Shown here: piece by piece, positions 1 through 6,337 of the stretch | How positions within the stretch are numbered: the stretch's first letter is position 1 | Layout: each line of letters opens with the position of its first letter | Virus record (IMG/VR): IMGVR_UViG_3300045922_000603 | Coordinates: 1 to 30,338 of that record | Length of the DNA: 30,338 nucleotides | Strand: one strand, 5' to 3' | Source: a virus | Notes under the pieces: model-generated | Database searches by the model: none | Told to the model about the DNA's origin: nothing | Seen by the model: only the letters and a program-made list of their open reading frames with translations | Translations under genes and position numbers: made by a program

Positions 1-49
1 TATCCGACCAGCGGTCGGGATCGGGGCGGTGGACAGTTAGAAGTAACAT
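1..49 (-). CDS. 5' fragment of early leftward gene (duplicate of the end copy)
   Basis: Reading leftward from the ATG at 49, this is the first 49 bases of the gene annotated in full at 29800-30231. It runs off the start of the window and is duplicated only because the two ends overlap. It is not a separate gene. Confidence 0.85.
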   Translation of the reverse strand, partial: MLLLTVHRPDPDRWSD

Positions 50-87
50 GGGGCACCTATAGGATTGGTTGTACATACTTGGCGTTG

Positions 88-215
88 ACCGCCGTTTTTG
101 TTTTCAATCTCTACAACGCAAAAATAAGAAACTTATTTTGAATATGCAAGCAAAATTTTTATGATTCGAAAAATTTTTTTTGCGAATTTTTGGCTCGGTT
201 TGGCACGCTGTTTGC
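88..215. repeat. Control-region direct repeat, unit 1
   Basis: Diverged direct repeat of unit 2 (244-371), offset by 156 bp over most of its length. Shared blocks include a leftward promoter (-7 boxes at 119-126 and 275-282), a run of five A followed by eight T flanked by G (168-182 and 324-338), and TTTGGCACG (199-207 and 355-363). Similarity starts near the shared CGCCGTTTTT (90-99 and 244-253). Over 182-207 versus 338-363, 19 of 26 bases match. Confidence 0.8.
119..149 (-). promoter_or_regulatory. Leftward Bacteroidota-type promoter (left terminal copy)
   Basis: Read on the minus strand there is TTG (149-147), 20 nt, then TATTTTTG (126-119), matching the Bacteroidota TTG / TAnnTTTG promoter. 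Transcription would start near 112 and run through the start of the early leftward gene, which in the circular genome continues from 30182. It is the same element as 30301-30331. Confidence 0.7.
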
Positions 216-243
216 TGTAGCCGACCTAAACCATCGTATTTCG

Positions 244-371
244 CGCCGTTTTTCAACGAACCGTTGTTCCATTGCAAAAATACGAAACGAAAAACAATTT
301 TGCAAATATTTTTTTTGATTTTTGAAAAATTTTTTTTGAATAATTTTGGCATAGTTTGGCACGGTGTTTGA
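244..371. repeat. Control-region direct repeat, unit 2
   Basis: Second, diverged unit of the repeat with period 156, carrying its own copy of the leftward promoter, the A5T8 tract and TTTGGCACG. Tandem promoter units with intrinsically bent A/T tracts suggest a regulatory or replication-origin role; this is inference. Confidence 0.8.
275..305 (-). promoter_or_regulatory. Second leftward Bacteroidota-type promoter
   Basis: On the minus strand TTG (305-303) is followed after exactly 20 nt by TATTTTTG (282-275). It is the repeat-unit-2 copy of the promoter at 119-149, so the early leftward operon appears to have two tandem promoters 156 bp apart. Confidence 0.65.
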
Positions 372-450
372 TGGCACTGGCTACAGCATGCAAAGGGCGT
401 GCCAGTTGAGTCTACAGCATACGTTATGCCAAACGGCGTGAAGAAAATGT

Positions 451-481
451 TTGCAGCGATGCCGTGCAATAGCTAAATTTG
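451..481 (+). promoter_or_regulatory. Promoter for the methyltransferase gene
   Basis: TTG at 451-453, 20 nt, TAAATTTG at 474-481. This fits the Bacteroidota consensus and lies 25 nt before the ATG at 507. The sequence around the upstream box, TTTGCAG, is shared with the promoters at 1445 and 2527. Confidence 0.7.
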
Positions 482-506
482 CAAAGTCAAATTATTCTCG
501 AAAGCT

Positions 507-1400
507 ATGCAGAACGAATTGCAATACGTCCAACCGATAAAAGGTGCGTTATTCGGTTACATGGGTGGTAAACACCTGATTGTAGACTGGCTACTCCAAT
601 ATCTACCCGAACGCGGCGTTAGCTGTTATGTCGAACCGTTCGCAGGGACGGCGGCGTTGTTCTTCAACCTGCCGCGGCGCTACAAAATCGAAGTCCTTAA
701 TGACCTCGACGGCCACATCATCAACCTTTACCGCGTGCTGCAACATCCCGAAACCTATACAGAATTCAATCACCGCATCACATACACGCTCTATTCGCGC
801 GCTGATTTTGAACGCGCCGTCGAGATTTTGAAGTCGGGGAGCTGGTCATCCGATGTTGAACGCGCCTGGGCTTTTTTTGTTCGGCAAAACCAAAATTATG
901 CAGGTGTCCCCGAAGATGACAATTGGGGAATATCACTAATAAATAAACATCCATCCTATTGGGATAACAAAAAACGTAAACTGCACAATTTTCACCGTCG
1001 GCTCGTAAATGTCTACGTTGAAAACGTTGACGCAATCGAATGCATTTGTAAATGGGATTCGATGGAAACGTTTTTTTACCTCGACCCTCCTTACACACCT
1101 GAATCGCGGAAAGATAAAATACTCTACAATCACGAAACAGACAACAGTTTTCACAACAATCTTATTGAAACGCTTTTGAACGTGAAAGGCAAAGTCATGT
1201 TATCTGGCTACCCAAACGAAACATACAATCAACTTGAACAACAAGGTTGGCGACGATACATTCGGAACACATTGTGCTTTGGTATTGTCAGGCGACGCGA
1301 TTCGCGGTGGACTGAAGAAAACGCATACAAAAACCATGCCAAACGCACCGAATGCATCTGGATAAACTATGAACCCCCTACGCTAAGCCTATTCGAATAG
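507..1400 (+). CDS. D12-class (Dam-like) adenine-N6 DNA methyltransferase
   Basis: Transfers a methyl group from S-adenosylmethionine to adenine N6 in DNA. The 297 residues show the D12-class signatures in order: the N-terminal YMGGKH (18-23), the cofactor loop EPFAGTAA (43-50) and the catalytic DPPY (193-196), the order expected of an alpha-class enzyme. The length is normal for the family. No restriction partner is adjacent, so it is probably an orphan enzyme that protects phage DNA from host restriction or marks it for regulation. Its own promoter (451-481) precedes it, and a 13-bp inverted repeat (351-363 and 1408-1420) flanks it. The target site cannot be read from the sequence; GATC sites remain common in this genome, so a Dam-like target is only a guess. 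Confidence 0.93.
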   Translation: MQNELQYVQPIKGALFGYMGGKHLIVDWLLQYLPERGVSCYVEPFAGTAALFFNLPRRYKIEVLNDLDGHIINLYRVLQHPETYTEFNHRITYTLYSRADFERAVEILKSGSWSSDVERAWAFFVRQNQNYAGVPEDDNWGISLINKHPSYWDNKKRKLHNFHRRLVNVYVENVDAIECICKWDSMETFFYLDPPYTPESRKDKILYNHETDNSFHNNLIETLLNVKGKVMLSGYPNETYNQLEQQGWRRYIRNTLCFGIVRRRDSRWTEENAYKNHAKRTECIWINYEPPTLSLFE

Positions 1401-1407
1401 CAAATAA

Positions 1408-1420
1408 CGTGCCAAACTAT
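1408..1420. repeat. 13-bp inverted copy of a control-region word
   Basis: CGTGCCAAACTAT here is the exact reverse complement of 351-363, so the pair brackets the methyltransferase gene. It contains the TTTGGCA word found four times in the control region and may be a protein-binding site near the recombinase promoter. Confidence 0.5.
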
Positions 1421-1431
1421 TTTTCCACTAC

Positions 1432-1448
1432 GCAAAAAAAGTTTTTGC
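1432..1448 (+). terminator. Weak A/T hairpin after the methyltransferase
   Basis: GCAAAAA (1432-1438) pairs with TTTTTGC (1442-1448) around a three-base loop. With only two G-C pairs it is a weak terminator at best. It overlaps the upstream box of the recombinase promoter, so it may instead be part of the promoter region. Confidence 0.3.
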
Positions 1449-1475
1449 AGAATTGATTATGGTGTTGTATATTTG
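1445..1475 (+). promoter_or_regulatory. Promoter for the tyrosine recombinase
   Basis: TTG (1445-1447), 20 nt, TATATTTG (1468-1475), a full match to the Bacteroidota pattern. Transcription would begin near 1482, so an ATG at 1483 would have essentially no leader; this favours the start at 1519. Confidence 0.75.
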
Positions 1476-1518
1476 AAGTGGTTTGTTCGCAAAATTCATT
1501 TTACACGCTACTGTAAAG

Positions 1519-2502
1519 ATGCACACAAACACCGCGCAACACGAGCAGCAGTTGGTTCTGGATTCGAAACCGTTGCCTTCGGTGCTCGAAATTTTGGACG
1601 AGGCGTTCGTTCAGTACTTGCAGCAGTACGTTGCAGACGGGGCGCCGTCGGAGGATACCGTTAGAATGTATCGTCACACGGTGAAACAATTCGTGAAATG
1701 GTGTCTTGAACGCAACGTGAACCCGCTGGAGGTGACCGAACACCAAATGGCGTTGTATCTGTCGGAACTTGTGCAGCGCTACGCACCGAATTCCGTGTCG
1801 TTCAAAATTTCCGTGCTCCGTCGCTATTTCGACGCGGTGCAGCAGGCGGGGTATCGTCAAGACAACCCATTGCGGCGGTTGCGTGTACGTCCAGACGGTG
1901 CGCCAGACGAGCGTCCCCTTAAGGTGCTTGCGGAGGATAGTTTGCAGCGTCTTGTGGACGCGTTGCCGTCACCTAAGACGGAGACCGGTGCACGTGATGC
2001 ACTTATCGTGCTGTTGATGGCGTTGCACGGGCTACGGGTGATCGAGGTTGTGCGGCTCGACCTGGAGGACGTGCAGTTGGATGGCGATACGGTGCGGCTG
2101 TACGTGCGCGGCAAATATCACGGTCGGACGGTGTACTTAAGACCTGACGTTGCAACGCTGCTCAATCGGTACTTGGAGCTGCGTGGAGACGGCAACGGAG
2201 CGTTGTTTTTGGCGCGTGCACCGCGCAACAACGGCGGTCGGCTATCGCGGCGGCGTGTGCGTCGTATTGTGGACGACATCCTCCAGCGTGCAGGGCTCAA
2301 GACTACACGGCTATCGTGTCACGCACTGCGTCACACAGCTGCAATGCTGGCTTACCGTTACACTAAAGACATTCGCGGCGTTCAGGAGATGCTTGGGCAC
2401 CGTTCGCCAGCCACGACGGCGCGGTATGCGCATCAGACAGAGGGCTACGGCAATACAGTAGCTACGGCGATTCCGATAGATTGTTTGAGTTTGACAAAGT
2501 AG
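1519..2502 (+). CDS. Tyrosine recombinase (integrase / Xer type)
   Basis: Cuts and rejoins DNA at specific sites through a tyrosine-DNA intermediate. Numbered from this start (327 residues), the complete catalytic set is present: R173 in HGLR, K199 in RGKYHGR, H268 and R271 in the HALRH motif, H294 in LGHRS and the nucleophile Y303. An N-terminal SAM-like, core-binding domain spans roughly residues 25-115. An in-frame ATG lies at 1483, but it coincides with the predicted transcription start, so 1519 is preferred. It could be a phage integrase or an XerC/D-like dimer resolvase. No lysogeny repressor is recognisable, so temperate life is possible but not shown. Confidence 0.9.
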   Translation: MHTNTAQHEQQLVLDSKPLPSVLEILDEAFVQYLQQYVADGAPSEDTVRMYRHTVKQFVKWCLERNVNPLEVTEHQMALYLSELVQRYAPNSVSFKISVLRRYFDAVQQAGYRQDNPLRRLRVRPDGAPDERPLKVLAEDSLQRLVDALPSPKTETGARDALIVLLMALHGLRVIEVVRLDLEDVQLDGDTVRLYVRGKYHGRTVYLRPDVATLLNRYLELRGDGNGALFLARAPRNNGGRLSRRRVRRIVDDILQRAGLKTTRLSCHALRHTAAMLAYRYTKDIRGVQEMLGHRSPATTARYAHQTEGYGNTVATAIPIDCLSLTK

Positions 2503-2526
2503 GTTTGTGCGCATTGCAATTTTTTT

Positions 2527-2557
2527 TTGCAGAATCACTTGCGGTTTCGTATATTGC
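2527..2557 (+). promoter_or_regulatory. Promoter for the 2589 gene cluster
   Basis: TTG (2527-2529), 20 nt, TATATTGC (2550-2557); it departs from TAnnTTTG at the last two positions. The word TTTTTGCAGAAT around the upstream box is shared with the recombinase promoter, suggesting common regulation. Confidence 0.6.
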
Positions 2558-2588
2558 GTTTGGAAGTACAACTATTCAAAACTACCCT

Positions 2589-2906
2589 ATGCCAACCGAA
2601 ATCACCCTCGACTACATGCACGAAGTCGCCTCAAAAATCGTGCCAGACGTCAAAGCACGTGGCGGCTTCTACATCGGGGGCAAATGGATTTCGCCTCAAC
2701 GGTTCACCGCGTGGACGCTGTGGCTATTGTTCAGCGAACTTGACGAGCTGTTAGGCACAACCGCTATCCGCGCTGCTCAAGACGCAATTGCTGACGAAGC
2801 ATTCGTGTCGCGGTGGAATTTCATGGGGATCTTGGCTGTGCTATGCGAAGTGTACGGCGATGACGTCAAAAAGATTGTGTTGAAGCATTCACAGGTGAAA
2901 TTATGA
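2589..2906 (+). CDS. Unknown 105-residue early protein
   Basis: Not recognised. The start at 2589 is 32 nt after the -7 box; the reading frame is open further upstream to 2481, but that would precede the promoter and overlap the recombinase gene. The protein is mostly helical in appearance, with a Trp-rich centre (FTAWTLWLLF) and a following acidic helix, and has no membrane segment or metal motif I can identify. Its stop overlaps the next ATG as ATGA, so the two products are probably made together, and it opens the cluster that leads to the putative replication initiator. Confidence 0.75.
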   Translation: MPTEITLDYMHEVASKIVPDVKARGGFYIGGKWISPQRFTAWTLWLLFSELDELLGTTAIRAAQDAIADEAFVSRWNFMGILAVLCEVYGDDVKKIVLKHSQVKL

Positions 2907-3469
2907 AAAAGAATTGGATACCTGTTTTCGGTGCAGAAAACTTAATACGAGAAGGTGAGGTTGTCTTGATTACAGGTAGAGATGGCTATGAAGTCGTCCC
3001 GCAAGTAATGCACATGTTGTTCTTATTAGAAAGGCACTGCTTATTTATTTCGGGTCGTAGCATAAAAGAGTTGTCTGAATTTGGAAAATCTATAAACATA
3101 CCAGAAGATATTGAAGATAACACGACCTTTGTTCTAATTTTAAAGCCAATAGATTGTTTAGAATGGGCAGATAGGATCGAGGGGATTGCAAACATAGACA
3201 AAGAAGTGATTATTATTTTTGACGACATACCTCATTTATGTCCCTATCCATTCAATCACCCGACAAAAGACTTAAGTATTATTGTAAATGCAGCTAAGAA
3301 GCACGGCGTTACACTTTTATTTCCTGAAAGCAGAAAAGAGATAGCGAATTATTTAAAACCCCTTTGCGACGTAGTATTAGAATTTGTAGAAGACAAGAAG
3401 AATCCTAACAACCGAATTATTCACGTTTACCGTAATGATGCCTACCCAATACGCTTTACAAAGAATTAA
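2903..3469 (+). CDS. RecA-fold-like protein with degenerate Walker A
   Basis: A 188-residue protein whose strand and loop pattern resembles RecA/DnaB/KaiC-type ATPases. A strand runs into GRDGYEVV (25-32) where a P-loop would be expected but lacks the GK[ST] residues. VIIIFDD (102-108) looks like a Walker B strand, and further alternating strands and helices follow. It may be a non-hydrolysing member or a scaffold; an ATPase role is not supported without the lysine. It is coupled to the preceding gene by ATGA, behind an AGGTGA ribosome site, and overlaps the putative initiator gene by 35 nt, so a helicase-loading or replication role is a reasonable guess. G+C is strikingly low: 16 of 60 bases at 3061-3120, against 31 of 60 at 3541-3600 in the next gene. 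This suggests recent acquisition. Confidence 0.7.
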   Translation: MKKNWIPVFGAENLIREGEVVLITGRDGYEVVPQVMHMLFLLERHCLFISGRSIKELSEFGKSINIPEDIEDNTTFVLILKPIDCLEWADRIEGIANIDKEVIIIFDDIPHLCPYPFNHPTKDLSIIVNAAKKHGVTLLFPESRKEIANYLKPLCDVVLEFVEDKKNPNNRIIHVYRNDAYPIRFTKN

Positions 3470-4631
3470 GACTATCAAAGATTATTTAGACACACGCTGG
3501 CGCCATAGCGTCTGGATCGCCTACGAAATCGCCTGCGAGGTTGAGCGAAACACCTTTGTCAACGTCCCCGCACTCGCAAAACGATTGCGGGTAGACACAA
3601 GCTATATAAACCGCATCCTTCGACGTCTCGAAAAAGCCCGAATCGTTTGCCGTTCGAAGGCAACGGGGAAAGGTACCCTCTGGACGCTAACCGATCACAA
3701 AGGCAACCCGCTTTTTAATTTTCCGAACCGACGCCCCCGAAAAAATAGCGCGAACAAACCTGGACGCATATGCAGCTTAATAAAGAAAGAACAGTCTAAA
3801 GAGAAAACGCCGAAGACGGCGCACTCTATTTTTTCTCCCCAAGGGAATGAAGAGAAGAAGGCTGATAAGGTATGGGAGAAGAAACCCAAACGCGAATGCA
3901 AACATATATGGGAACTCGATCTGGTCTTAGACAAACGCAAAGGCTACAAAATCAAGAAGGGGTACCCCTATTGGCGCGATCTCATGAAATGGACCCGCTG
4001 GAAGCTGCACCTTGCGGGTATCGACGACCGGAATGTGTGGGTTGCTGCTGGTAGGGTCGTCTCCTGGTTGGCGCTCAAAATTGGTGCAAGCGTGGAACTT
4101 GCGCTCAAAATCGTCGATCGAGTCGTCAAAGCCTGCCTGGAGGGCTACCGAACGGTGAAGCGAATCGCCTGGAGAATCAAAAAAATGTACTGGTCACCGT
4201 ATCGCAAAAAAGGCAAACCCGTCCCCCGCTATTACAAGCAAGTCTCCCCCGTCGAGCTGCACGGTGGACCGGTGCCACTGAAGGCAGTCATTGCTGCAAT
4301 ACCGATAGCGCAAACAGAACAACCATCCGAACCACCCCCTCCCCCGCCAGCGCCAGACTACCAAAAAGCCCCCCGCGGTCTTAGCCGTCTTGAAGCATAT
4401 CTGCACCACCTCCACGAGCGCCGGCAATACTATACGCAGGCGCAACCAGACCCCAAACCAGAACCCAACCCCGTGCAGGCAATCAACATCGAAATGCCTG
4501 GTAGCCGGTGGAACCCAAACGACCCCAAAGTGAAACAGGAACAAGAAGAAGCTTTCCGGCGTTACAACGAGTTGCGGCGCCGATACCGCGAAGCTGAAGA
4601 ACGAGCAAAACAATCACAGGTGACGCCATGA
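3435..4631 (+). CDS. Winged-helix DNA-binding protein, putative replication initiator
   Basis: A 398-residue protein with a MarR-like winged helix at about residues 25-90, with a recognition helix around TSYINRILRRLEKARIV. A basic linker (about 100-155), a conserved-looking helical middle (about 160-265), a proline-rich hinge with EPPPPPPAPDY and a charged C-terminal coiled coil follow. N-terminal winged helix plus long linker plus C-terminal interaction region is the plan of phage O-like and related initiators that bind an origin and recruit a helicase. No primase or helicase domain is seen. Two adjacent ATGs (3435 and 3438) are possible. It overlaps the preceding gene by 35 nt and is ATGA-coupled to the next. 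A transcription regulator is the main alternative. Confidence 0.65.
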   Translation: MMPTQYALQRIKTIKDYLDTRWRHSVWIAYEIACEVERNTFVNVPALAKRLRVDTSYINRILRRLEKARIVCRSKATGKGTLWTLTDHKGNPLFNFPNRRPRKNSANKPGRICSLIKKEQSKEKTPKTAHSIFSPQGNEEKKADKVWEKKPKRECKHIWELDLVLDKRKGYKIKKGYPYWRDLMKWTRWKLHLAGIDDRNVWVAAGRVVSWLALKIGASVELALKIVDRVVKACLEGYRTVKRIAWRIKKMYWSPYRKKGKPVPRYYKQVSPVELHGGPVPLKAVIAAIPIAQTEQPSEPPPPPPAPDYQKAPRGLSRLEAYLHHLHERRQYYTQAQPDPKPEPNPVQAINIEMPGSRWNPNDPKVKQEQEEAFRRYNELRRRYREAEERAKQSQVTP

Positions 4632-4960
4632 TCGGACACAGCAAACGCCGTGCCAGACAGCTTGGATTGCTACCCGCTGGGCAAACGTCACTCAAACAAT
4701 CGGAAGACATTACCCGCTGGGCAGTCTGGTTCGGTACGCTAACCGTGCAATCGGATGCAGAGTGGACAGAACCCGAACCGGTACAAGATGCACCGCAGCG
4801 AACGATTGAACCATTGCCCGAACACAAATCGACTCAAATTATTGATGCAGAATTTTTCGACGTTCCATCGCCAAAGCCGTTGGCACACTTTTTGCAACAG
4901 ATTTTGAATTTCTTGGAGTCAAAACAACATGCCATTCCGGAAAGAACTATATCCGACTAA
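4628..4960 (+). CDS. Unknown 110-residue early protein
   Basis: Not recognised. It is ATGA-coupled to the winged-helix gene, with an AGGTGA ribosome site about 10 nt before the start. The N-terminus is basic (HSKRRARQ); the middle is acidic and rich in Pro and Glu; the C-terminal third contains a probable helix (PLAHFLQQILNFLESKQ). The pattern suggests a small adaptor with a short interaction helix. Its last 32 nt overlap the HNH gene. Lying between replication and nuclease genes, it likely belongs to DNA metabolism, but that is inference. Confidence 0.7.
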   Translation: MIGHSKRRARQLGLLPAGQTSLKQSEDITRWAVWFGTLTVQSDAEWTEPEPVQDAPQRTIEPLPEHKSTQIIDAEFFDVPSPKPLAHFLQQILNFLESKQHAIPERTISD

Positions 4961-5222
4961 CTGGAAAGAAATTAGCCTTCGCATCCGTGAACGCGCTGGC
5001 TGGAAATGTGAATTTTGCGGCGCTGAAAATTACAAGCCGCATCCAATAACAGGTTCGAAAGTTGTGTTGACGGTTGCCCATCTTGATCACAATCCTCAGA
5101 ATTGTGCAGACGAAAATTTGCGTGCACTTTGTCAGCGCTGCCATCTAAGTTACGACCGAGAACACCGCAAAAAGATAAGACAATTACGCGTTGAGGAGAA
5201 AAATGGCACGTTACGAGCGTGA
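4929..5222 (+). CDS. HNH endonuclease
   Basis: A 97-residue protein with the beta-beta-alpha-metal (HNH) fold: zinc cysteines C27 and C30 (CEFC) and C68 and C71 (CQRC), with the likely catalytic H51 in AHLDH, N63 and H72. Such small HNH proteins nick or cut DNA. In phages they may act with the terminase, in recombination, or as free-standing homing nucleases. The terminase genes are about 1 kb downstream, so a packaging role is plausible. A solitary mobile homing enzyme is less likely because the gene is tightly packed, overlapping both neighbours, and its base composition matches them. Confidence 0.88.
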   Translation: MPFRKELYPTNWKEISLRIRERAGWKCEFCGAENYKPHPITGSKVVLTVAHLDHNPQNCADENLRALCQRCHLSYDREHRKKIRQLRVEEKNGTLRA

Positions 5223-5568
5223 AAAAGGCGCTGCATTCGAGCGCGAAATCGCGAAAGAACTGGAAGCTATACGCCAGCGCCTTACCGAACGACTTAGCGG
5301 GCGGGCTGAACATATATTCAATGGGTCGGTATGGCGAAACCTAAGGCAATACCAGTCGGCAAACGAGTGCGACATGCACCTTGGACCCTTAGCGATTGAA
5401 TGCAAACGGCGTGCCAAAATCGGAAACCTGTACGAATGGCTGGGTCAGGCAGAGCTTAGCGCCGAACCAGGCGAAATTCCCGTCGTAATTGCCCGTGCTG
5501 ATAGAAAAGAACCGGTCGTTATCCTCTATCTGAAAGACCTTGAAAAACTCTTGACATTACTTCTCTAA
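5203..5568 (+). CDS. PDDEXK-type nuclease, possible Holliday-junction resolvase
   Basis: A 121-residue protein beginning with an E-rich helix (E6, E8, E14) followed by the core D57-x8-E66-x-K68 (in CDMHLG and ECKRR), the signature of restriction-like PDDEXK nucleases. The last part, a hydrophobic strand followed by VILYLKDLEKLL, resembles small phage resolvases that cut recombination junctions before packaging. The ATG at 5203 follows the strong ribosome site GAGGAG; the frame is open to a TTG at 5191, which is less likely. It overlaps the HNH gene by 20 nt. Substrate is not determinable; Holliday-junction cleavage is inferred from size and context. Confidence 0.72.
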   Translation: MARYEREKGAAFEREIAKELEAIRQRLTERLSGRAEHIFNGSVWRNLRQYQSANECDMHLGPLAIECKRRAKIGNLYEWLGQAELSAEPGEIPVVIARADRKEPVVILYLKDLEKLLTLLL

Positions 5569-5581
5569 ATTCGTATATTTG
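5551..5581 (+). promoter_or_regulatory. Promoter for the packaging and tail block
   Basis: TTG (5551-5553, within TTGACA), 20 nt, TATATTTG (5574-5581), a full match. It begins inside the end of the nuclease gene and lies 20 nt before the ATG at 5602, so the first virion gene has a very short leader. It marks the switch from early to late genes. Confidence 0.78.
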
Positions 5582-5601
5582 CACAAACATAAAATTTGCA
5601 A

Positions 5602-6018
5602 ATGATAACCCAGGCGCTCTACAATTACCTTCGAACGAACGTCGGTGGCGTTGTCTTAGGTGACGACCCCACCGTTCGCGCTGGGCGCGATTTGCCCGTG
5701 CCTGGGGTGATTATAGAGTTTGTCGGGGGGTCGTTCCAGTTTCCCCCATACCAGCGGTATGCTGATCTAACCTATCGATTCAGCTGCCTGGCAAAATCTG
5801 ACGACATCGATGCGGCAATCGAATGGGCGCTGACGGTTGCTGAAGCGGTATCGGGTTTCGGCGAATACACGGCTACCGTGGCGGGTGTGATCCCACCTAA
5901 CCTAAGTGTGGCGCCTGTTCGAGATGCGTCGTTTGATTTTAGCCCGTTGCAGGGCGGTGACTTGCTGTTCGGTTTGTCTTTTACAGCGACATTTCGTGTG
6001 GTGATTGGATGCGATTAA
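5602..6018 (+). CDS. Tail terminator-like / minor tail protein
   Basis: A 138-residue protein with the layout of small phage tail terminators: an N-terminal helix (MITQALYNYL), a strand ending in PGVIIEFV, a central helix (AAIEWALTVAEAV) and a C-terminal beta region (FGLSFTATFRVVI). These proteins cap the tail tube and join it to the head. The start at 5602 is preferred over a TTG at 5596. It is the first gene behind the late promoter and precedes the terminase genes. The assignment rests on fold pattern and context, not on a diagnostic motif; a head-completion protein is the alternative. Confidence 0.55.
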   Translation: MITQALYNYLRTNVGGVVLGDDPTVRAGRDLPVPGVIIEFVGGSFQFPPYQRYADLTYRFSCLAKSDDIDAAIEWALTVAEAVSGFGEYTATVAGVIPPNLSVAPVRDASFDFSPLQGGDLLFGLSFTATFRVVIGCD

Positions 6019-6049
6019 TTCAACAAGTTTCAACATTTTTGCAATATCT

Positions 6050-6337
6050 ATGAATATAGAATTAACTAATTTGACCCTTGCTGACCTGGACCGTATGTTC
6101 TTGGAATTTGAGCAATATAGAGAAACGATTGAAGATCTGTTCCGTCAGGTCACAGGGCAATCGATGGGCAAATGCATGGCTTGCCGCCGTGAAGCCTATA
6201 TTATCCTTCACAACTACATTGTTCAGCGCGATGAACGATCAGCAAAAACCGAAACGCGGTTGGAAGAAGAAGGAGCGACACAGCACACGCCCCGACGCGG
6301 TCGCCGCCCGAAAGGAGGCGTGGCTGAAGGCGTATAG
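6050..6337 (+). CDS. Small unknown protein overlapping the small terminase
   Basis: A 95-residue protein with a leucine-rich N-terminus (NIELTNLTLADLDRMFLEF), one CxxC pair (KCMACRREAY) and a basic tail rich in Arg and Gly. It is read in a different frame from the terminase small subunit, and their coding regions overlap for 107 nt (6231-6337), an unusually long overlap. A single CxxC pair cannot hold zinc alone unless the protein dimerises. The start at 6050 was chosen because the frame upstream contains no better ATG outside the preceding gene. Function unknown; a packaging accessory is a guess. Confidence 0.6.
   Translation: MNIELTNLTLADLDRMFLEFEQYRETIEDLFRQVTGQSMGKCMACRREAYIILHNYIVQRDERSAKTETRLEEEGATQHTPRRGRRPKGGVAEGV

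Larger units (their letters stand above)
1..156. repeat. Terminal direct repeat, left copy
   Basis: Identical to the last 156 bases of the window except at position 127 (a here, c at 30309) and position 146 (g here, t at 30328). It holds the start of a leftward gene and a leftward promoter. The simplest reading is the overlap of a circular or terminally redundant genome. The two mismatches mean the copies are not a trivial duplicate; they may reflect population variants or real redundancy. Confidence 0.93.
157..450. other. Non-coding control region, candidate origin or operator
   Basis: No convincing gene lies here. The stretch is rich in A and T runs and holds the heptamer TTTGGCA at 199-205, 345-351 and 355-361, with its reverse complement at 427-433. 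The heptamer CTACAGC occurs at 381-387 and 412-418 and inverted at 214-220. It sits between the leftward early operon and the rightward genes. Short repeated words next to A/T tracts are typical of phage origins or repressor operators, but neither role can be shown from sequence alone. Confidence 0.55.

Noticed and set aside
1-156. Terminal repeats as attL/attR of a prophage
   Set aside because: Both ends are phage DNA sharing the start of one phage gene; no host flanks or tRNA are present.
104-469. Cys-rich minus-strand open frame in the control region
   Set aside because: It covers both leftward promoters and the repeat units, lacks a ribosome site, and its repeats follow from the DNA repeat.
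1483-1518. Upstream ATG of the recombinase
   Set aside because: It coincides with the predicted transcription start, leaving no leader.
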